Source of the DNA: Clostridiaceae bacterium
Lineage (GTDB): Bacteria; Bacillota; Clostridia; UMGS1883; JAAYMJ01
NCBI GenBank assembly: GCA_012521455.1
Contig: JAAYMJ010000154.1
Coordinates: forward strand, 1 to 7,001
DNA: 7,001 bases
Direction of reading: 5' to 3'
The notes beneath the pieces were generated by a model. The model was not told the DNA's origin, searched no databases, and was given only the letters and a program-made list of their open reading frames with translations. The position numbers and the translations under genes are program-made. Every line of letters begins with the position of its first letter. Within the stretch, counting starts at the first letter, position 1. Of the stretch, positions 5,311 to 7,001 are shown piece by piece.

Positions 5311-6441
5311 TTATAACCTGTTTAAAAGCCTCGGTATCATCCGCTCCTTATATTCATGGAAAGTCCCTTTTTCAATGTTGTCGCGGATTTCCTGCATAAA
5401 GTTATTGTAAAAATATAAATTGTGCAAAACGCAAAGCCTCATCCCAAGCATTTCCCCTGCCTTAATCAAATGCCTTAAATACGCCCTTGAAAAGTTTTTG
5501 CAGGCGGGGCACTGACAGCCTTCCTCAATGGGGCGGGGGTCCAGCTCAAATTTTTTATTGTTTAAATTTAAAACCCCCTCATTTGTAAACAAGCTTCCAT
5601 GGCGGGCGTTGCGGCTTGTAATGACACAGTCAAAAAAGTCAACGCCCAATGATACCGCCTCCAAAATATTCACAGGGGTCCCCACCCCCATTAAATACCT
5701 TGGCTTATCCTCGGGCATGAAAGGCTCCACCGCGTCAATTATGCGGTACATCTCCTCATGGGACTCCCCCACGGCAAGCCCGCCTATGGCAAACCCATCT
5801 AAGGGAAGGTCCCTGATTTTTTTCATGTGCTCAATCCTCAAATCCTCATAAACCCCACCCTGGTTTATCCCAAAAAGCATTTGGTTTTTATTTATTGTAT
5901 CAGGCAGGCTTTTTAGCCTGTTTAATTCCTCAATGCACCTTATAAGCCACCTGTAAGTCCTGTCACAGGACTCCCTTGTATAGTCATAAGGGGAAGGGTT
6001 TTCCACGCACTCATCAAAAGCCATGGCAATGGTGGAGGCCAGGTTTGACTGGATTTGCATGCTTTCTTCCGGCCCCATGAAAATTTTTGCCCCATCCACA
6101 TGGGATTGAAAATAAACCCCTTCTTCCTTTATAGTGCGCAGTTTCGCCAGTGAAAACACCTGAAACCCGCCGCTGTCGGTTAAAATTGGTCCGTCCCAGT
6201 TCATAAACTTATGAAGGCCGCCTAACTCTTTTATGATTTTATCCCCCGGCCTTATGTGAAGGTGGTAGGTATTGCACAACTCCACCTGGCATTTTATTTC
6301 TTTTAAATCCAAAGATGAAACCGCGCCTTTTATGGCGGCAGAAGTTGCAACATTCATAAAAACCGGGGTTTGGATTTCCCCATGTACGGTTTTAAAAACT
6401 CCCCGTCTTGCCCTTTTTTCCGTCTTTATTAAAGTAAACAT
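5311..6441 (-). CDS. tgt: tRNA-guanine transglycosylase
   Basis: A 376-residue enzyme that swaps guanine at position 34 of GUN-anticodon tRNAs for the queuosine precursor preQ1. Visible active-site parts: D89 in LTDSGGFQ, D143-E144-C145 in FDEC, GINQGG (191-196), GGLAVGE (220-226) and the nucleophile D271 in DCVITSRNARHG. The zinc site is C309, C311, C314 and H340. Cysteine after FDE and valine in LAV match the preQ1-using bacterial enzymes rather than queuine-using eukaryotic ones, which fits the adjacent queA. Length is usual. The TSRNARHG variant differs from the more widespread PTRNAR form. The ATG at 6441 follows AGGGGG (6447-6452). It lies 16 bases after queA, so the two are co-transcribed. 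Confidence 0.97.
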   Translation of the reverse strand: MFTLIKTEKRARRGVFKTVHGEIQTPVFMNVATSAAIKGAVSSLDLKEIKCQVELCNTYHLHIRPGDKIIKELGGLHKFMNWDGPILTDSGGFQVFSLAKLRTIKEEGVYFQSHVDGAKIFMGPEESMQIQSNLASTIAMAFDECVENPSPYDYTRESCDRTYRWLIRCIEELNRLKSLPDTINKNQMLFGINQGGVYEDLRIEHMKKIRDLPLDGFAIGGLAVGESHEEMYRIIDAVEPFMPEDKPRYLMGVGTPVNILEAVSLGVDFFDCVITSRNARHGSLFTNEGVLNLNNKKFELDPRPIEEGCQCPACKNFSRAYLRHLIKAGEMLGMRLCVLHNLYFYNNFMQEIRDNIEKGTFHEYKERMIPRLLNRL

Positions 6442-6457
6442 CTTATCCCCCTAAATT

Positions 6458-7001
6458 TTAGTATAAAAACATTGCGTCACCAAAACTAAAAAACCTGTAC
6501 CTTTCCCTTACCGCCTCATTATAGGCATTTAAAATCAATTCCCGCTTTGAAAAAGCGCTCACTAACATTATCAAAGTGGATTTAGGCAAATGAAAATTTG
6601 TAATTAAACAATCCGTGATTTTAAACTTGTACCCCGGATAGATAAAAATATCTGTATACCCTGTTTTTGCCTCAATAAACCCGTCCTCATCCGCGGCGGT
6701 TTCCAAAGTCCTGCAGGAAGTGGTGCCGACAGCAATCACCCTTTTACCGCTTCTTTTGGCCTCATTTATAATCCTTGCGCAATCTTCGCTTACCACATAA
6801 AATTCAGAGTGCATCTTATGCTCCTCAATGTTTTTGACCTTCACAGGCCTGAAAGTCCCCAGTCCCACATGAAGGGTTAAAAAGGCAAGTTTTACCCCTT
6901 TTTTCTTTATTTCTTCCAATAACTCATTGGTAAAATGAAGCCCTGCGGTGGGGGCGGCTGCCGAACCATTGTGCTTGGAATAAACCGTCTGATACCTTTC
7001 C
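6458..7001 (-). CDS. queA: S-adenosylmethionine:tRNA ribosyltransferase-isomerase QueA (partial)
   Basis: The C-terminal 180 residues or so of QueA (full length about 340); the 5' half lies beyond the right edge. QueA transfers the ribosyl part of SAM to preQ1 in tRNA, giving epoxyqueuosine, the step after Tgt. Family motifs in order: [13 protein letters not shown] at the edge, [48 protein letters not shown] and [11 protein letters not shown] at the C-terminus. The frame runs unbroken to base 7000; an internal TTG at 6919 is not the start. No frameshift is seen. Confidence 0.96.
   Translation of the reverse strand, partial: ERYQTVYSKHNGSAAAPTAGLHFTNELLEEIKKKGVKLAFLTLHVGLGTFRPVKVKNIEEHKMHSEFYVVSEDCARIINEAKRSGKRVIAVGTTSCRTLETAADEDGFIEAKTGYTDIFIYPGYKFKITDCLITNFHLPKSTLIMLVSAFSKRELILNAYNEAVRERYRFFSFGDAMFLY

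Noticed and set aside
6458..6919. Short QueA-like protein starting at TTG 6919
   Set aside because: The QueA frame continues with family motifs (PTAGLHFT) to the window edge, so this is an internal codon of a gene cut by the window.

Overview
The window looks like chromosome of a low-to-moderate GC Firmicute of the class Clostridia. The reasons are the gene order queA-tgt-yajC-TIGR04086-scfA-scfB, the near-invariant clostridial six-cysteine peptide SCIFF, purine-rich Shine-Dalgarno (SD) sites, sigma-A type promoters, and AT-rich gaps between coding regions of higher GC. The Tgt sequence (TSRNARHG at the nucleophile, CQCPAC zinc site) resembles my recollection of gut Ruminococcaceae/Lachnospiraceae-type sequences. 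I would not go below class level.

Reading right to left (minus strand), transcription enters from outside the window through queA (partial) and tgt, the last tRNA-modifying steps of queuosine synthesis, spaced 16 bases apart. A strong promoter (TTGATT-17-TATAAT with extended -10) directly after the tgt stop drives yajC, a Sec translocon accessory subunit. A long hairpin with a T-run lies between yajC and a four-helix TIGR04086 membrane protein. Right at that gene's stop codon is another promoter (TTGCAA-17-TATAAT), driving scfA, a 47-residue RiPP precursor with six cysteines that is missing from a simple long-ORF list. Next is scfB, its radical SAM/SPASM maturase with an N-terminal recognition domain, and then an HD-domain phosphohydrolase-like gene. 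scfA and scfB together make a ranthipeptide (thioether-linked peptide).

On the plus strand, converging on the HD gene and sharing a terminator with it, is a membrane-anchored PAS-GGDEF-EAL protein. Its GGDEF motif is destroyed and its EAL site is intact, so it is most likely a c-di-GMP phosphodiesterase. Its leader (about 50-228) is the least ordinary DNA here. It has a fully consensus promoter, then a terminator hairpin whose 5' arm is complementary over 11 bases to the gene's own SD region, and a 12-bp inverted repeat lies early in the coding sequence. These point to structured RNA control, though the terminator could instead belong to a gene ending just left of the window.

No CRISPR array, tRNA, rRNA, insertion sequence or att site was seen. 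The ranthipeptide system is already described. The less described parts are the RNA structures around it and in the phosphodiesterase leader, and the role of the HD protein.
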